Source of the DNA: Ruminococcus sp. UBA3855
GTDB lineage: Bacteria; Bacillota; Clostridia; Oscillospirales; Ruminococcaceae
Length of the DNA stretch: 13,127 bases
Assembly: GCA_002392545.1 (NCBI GenBank)
Contig: DGHF01000227.1
Coordinates: 1 to 13,127 of the forward strand
Direction of reading: 5' to 3'
The notes under the pieces: generated by a model
The model's database searches: none
The model's input: the letters and a program-made list of their open reading frames with translations, nothing else
Told to the model about the DNA's origin: nothing
Shown here: one piece after another, positions 12,205-13,127 of the stretch
Numbering within the stretch: the stretch's first letter is position 1
Layout of the letters: every line of letters begins with the position of its first letter
Made by a program: the position numbers and the translations under genes

Positions 12205-13127
12205 TTATTCATTCGCAGAGATGGAAGCAATAACCTCACCAAGCAGATTTGCCGGAAGCGGTTCATAACGCAGGAATTCAAGCGTGAAACTGCCCATACC
12301 TCTTGTGACCTGTCTCAGGTACATAGCAAAGTCGTGCATCTCACGGAGGGGAACTTCTGCTGTAATGGTGGTTTCGCCCTCAGCAGTGGGATTCATGCCG
12401 AGCACACGCCCTCTGCGCTTGTTGAGTTCGCCCATGATGTCACCGGTATTGTCATCAGGTGCGGAAACGTTGAGCGTTCCAATGGGTTCGAGCATGACAG
12501 GGTCAGCGTTCTTCATACCCTCTTTGTAAGCGATGGAAGCAGCCATTTTGAAAGCCATTTCGGAACTGTCAACCGGATGATAAGAACCGTCTAACAGAAT
12601 TGCCTTGACACCAACTACAGGACAGCCAGCAAGGACACCCTTTCTGACGGACTCCTGCAAGCCCTTTTCAACAGCTGGGAAGTAGTTCTTCGGAACAGAA
12701 CCACCGAAAACTTTTTCTTCGAAAATCAGTTCATCACTGACACACGGTTCAAATGCAATCTTGACGTGTCCATACTGACCATGACCGCCGGATTGTTTCT
12801 TGTGTTTGCCCTCTGCCTCTACCTTCTTGCGGATGGTTTCACGGTAAGCAATCTGAGGTTCAGAGAGTTTGACCTCTGCGCCGAACTTGCTGGAAAGTTT
12901 TGCAACGGCAATTTCAAGATGCTGTTCCCCCAATCCGCTGAGAATCTGTTCTTTTGTTCCAGTGTCCTGTGTATAAGTGAGAGTGGGGTCTTCTTCGACA
13001 AGTCTCTGCATACCTGCGGAAATTTTGCTTTCATCGCCCTGATTCTTTGCACGGACTGCCATGGAATAGCAAGGATGAGGGAATTCCGGCATCTCGACTG
13101 TAACAACCTGTTCCGGTGCACAGAGTG
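12205..13127 (-). CDS. EF-G-like translation GTPase, N-terminus beyond window edge
   Basis: The reading frame is open to the right edge, giving 306 visible C-terminal residues; the GTPase and second domains are missing from view. The visible part starts LCAPEQVVTVEMPEFPHPCY in domain III, followed by LSGLGEQHLEIAV. Domain IV has the loop KKQSGGHGQYGHVKIAFEP, and domain V ends with GMGSFTLEFLRYEPLP. These are clear EF-G family features. True housekeeping EF-G usually has RQSGGRGQ in the domain IV loop; the KKQSGGHGQ form is typical of the EF-G-like paralogue group (EF-G2 type), so I lean to a paralogue and give no symbol. It would act on the ribosome in the cytoplasm. The gene ends in SANE and is followed by the shared terminator. 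Confidence 0.87.
   Translation of the reverse strand, partial: LCAPEQVVTVEMPEFPHPCYSMAVRAKNQGDESKISAGMQRLVEEDPTLTYTQDTGTKEQILSGLGEQHLEIAVAKLSSKFGAEVKLSEPQIAYRETIRKKVEAEGKHKKQSGGHGQYGHVKIAFEPCVSDELIFEEKVFGGSVPKNYFPAVEKGLQESVRKGVLAGCPVVGVKAILLDGSYHPVDSSEMAFKMAASIAYKEGMKNADPVMLEPIGTLNVSAPDDNTGDIMGELNKRRGRVLGMNPTAEGETTITAEVPLREMHDFAMYLRQVTRGMGSFTLEFLRYEPLPANLLGEVIASISANE

Overview
The window looks like chromosome from a Gram-positive, low-to-moderate GC anaerobe of the Ruminococcus type. The main reason is a secreted GH26 mannanase that ends in a type I dockerin (a cellulosome part), flanked by TagF/LicD-type cell-surface polymer genes. The species call is an inference from gene content. I see no prophage structural genes, integrase, transposase or CRISPR array.

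Positions 1-5058, minus strand: one surface-polysaccharide operon, read right to left from a good sigma-A promoter at 5030-5058. The order is a PssD/Alg14-like and PssE/Alg13-like glycosyltransferase pair, a LicD-family phosphotransferase, a short-chain dehydrogenase fused to a TagD-like cytidylyltransferase, a TagB/TagF-like polyol-phosphate transferase, and a GT4 glycosyltransferase cut by the left edge. Together they suggest a lipid-linked polymer decorated with a polyol phosphate, with the CDP-polyol made by the fusion protein.

Positions 5171-8460: the dockerin mannanase (minus), with its own terminator and an extended -10 promoter, divergent from an unrecognised lipoprotein (plus). A terminator able to work on both strands separates the lipoprotein from a minus-strand SPFH/slipin-like gene (8463-9575).

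Positions 9576-10186: the most unusual part. A perfect minus-strand promoter (TTGACA-N17-TATAAT) drives about 570 nt with no convincing ORF that runs up to the SPFH gene. This segment holds many hairpins and a 66-nt tandem repeat made of canonical tRNA T-arms, D-arms and shared acceptor-like strands, but no proper anticodon arm. A C-G to T-A swap between the two T-arms supports structural conservation. I read it as a candidate large structured non-coding RNA, or a very long structured leader, with tRNA-elbow mimics.

Positions 10483-13127: a secreted SleB-like cell-wall hydrolase with a long Val/Pro/Glu-rich linker (plus), a short orphan protein (plus), a two-way terminator, and the C-terminal part of an EF-G-like GTPase (minus) running off the right edge.
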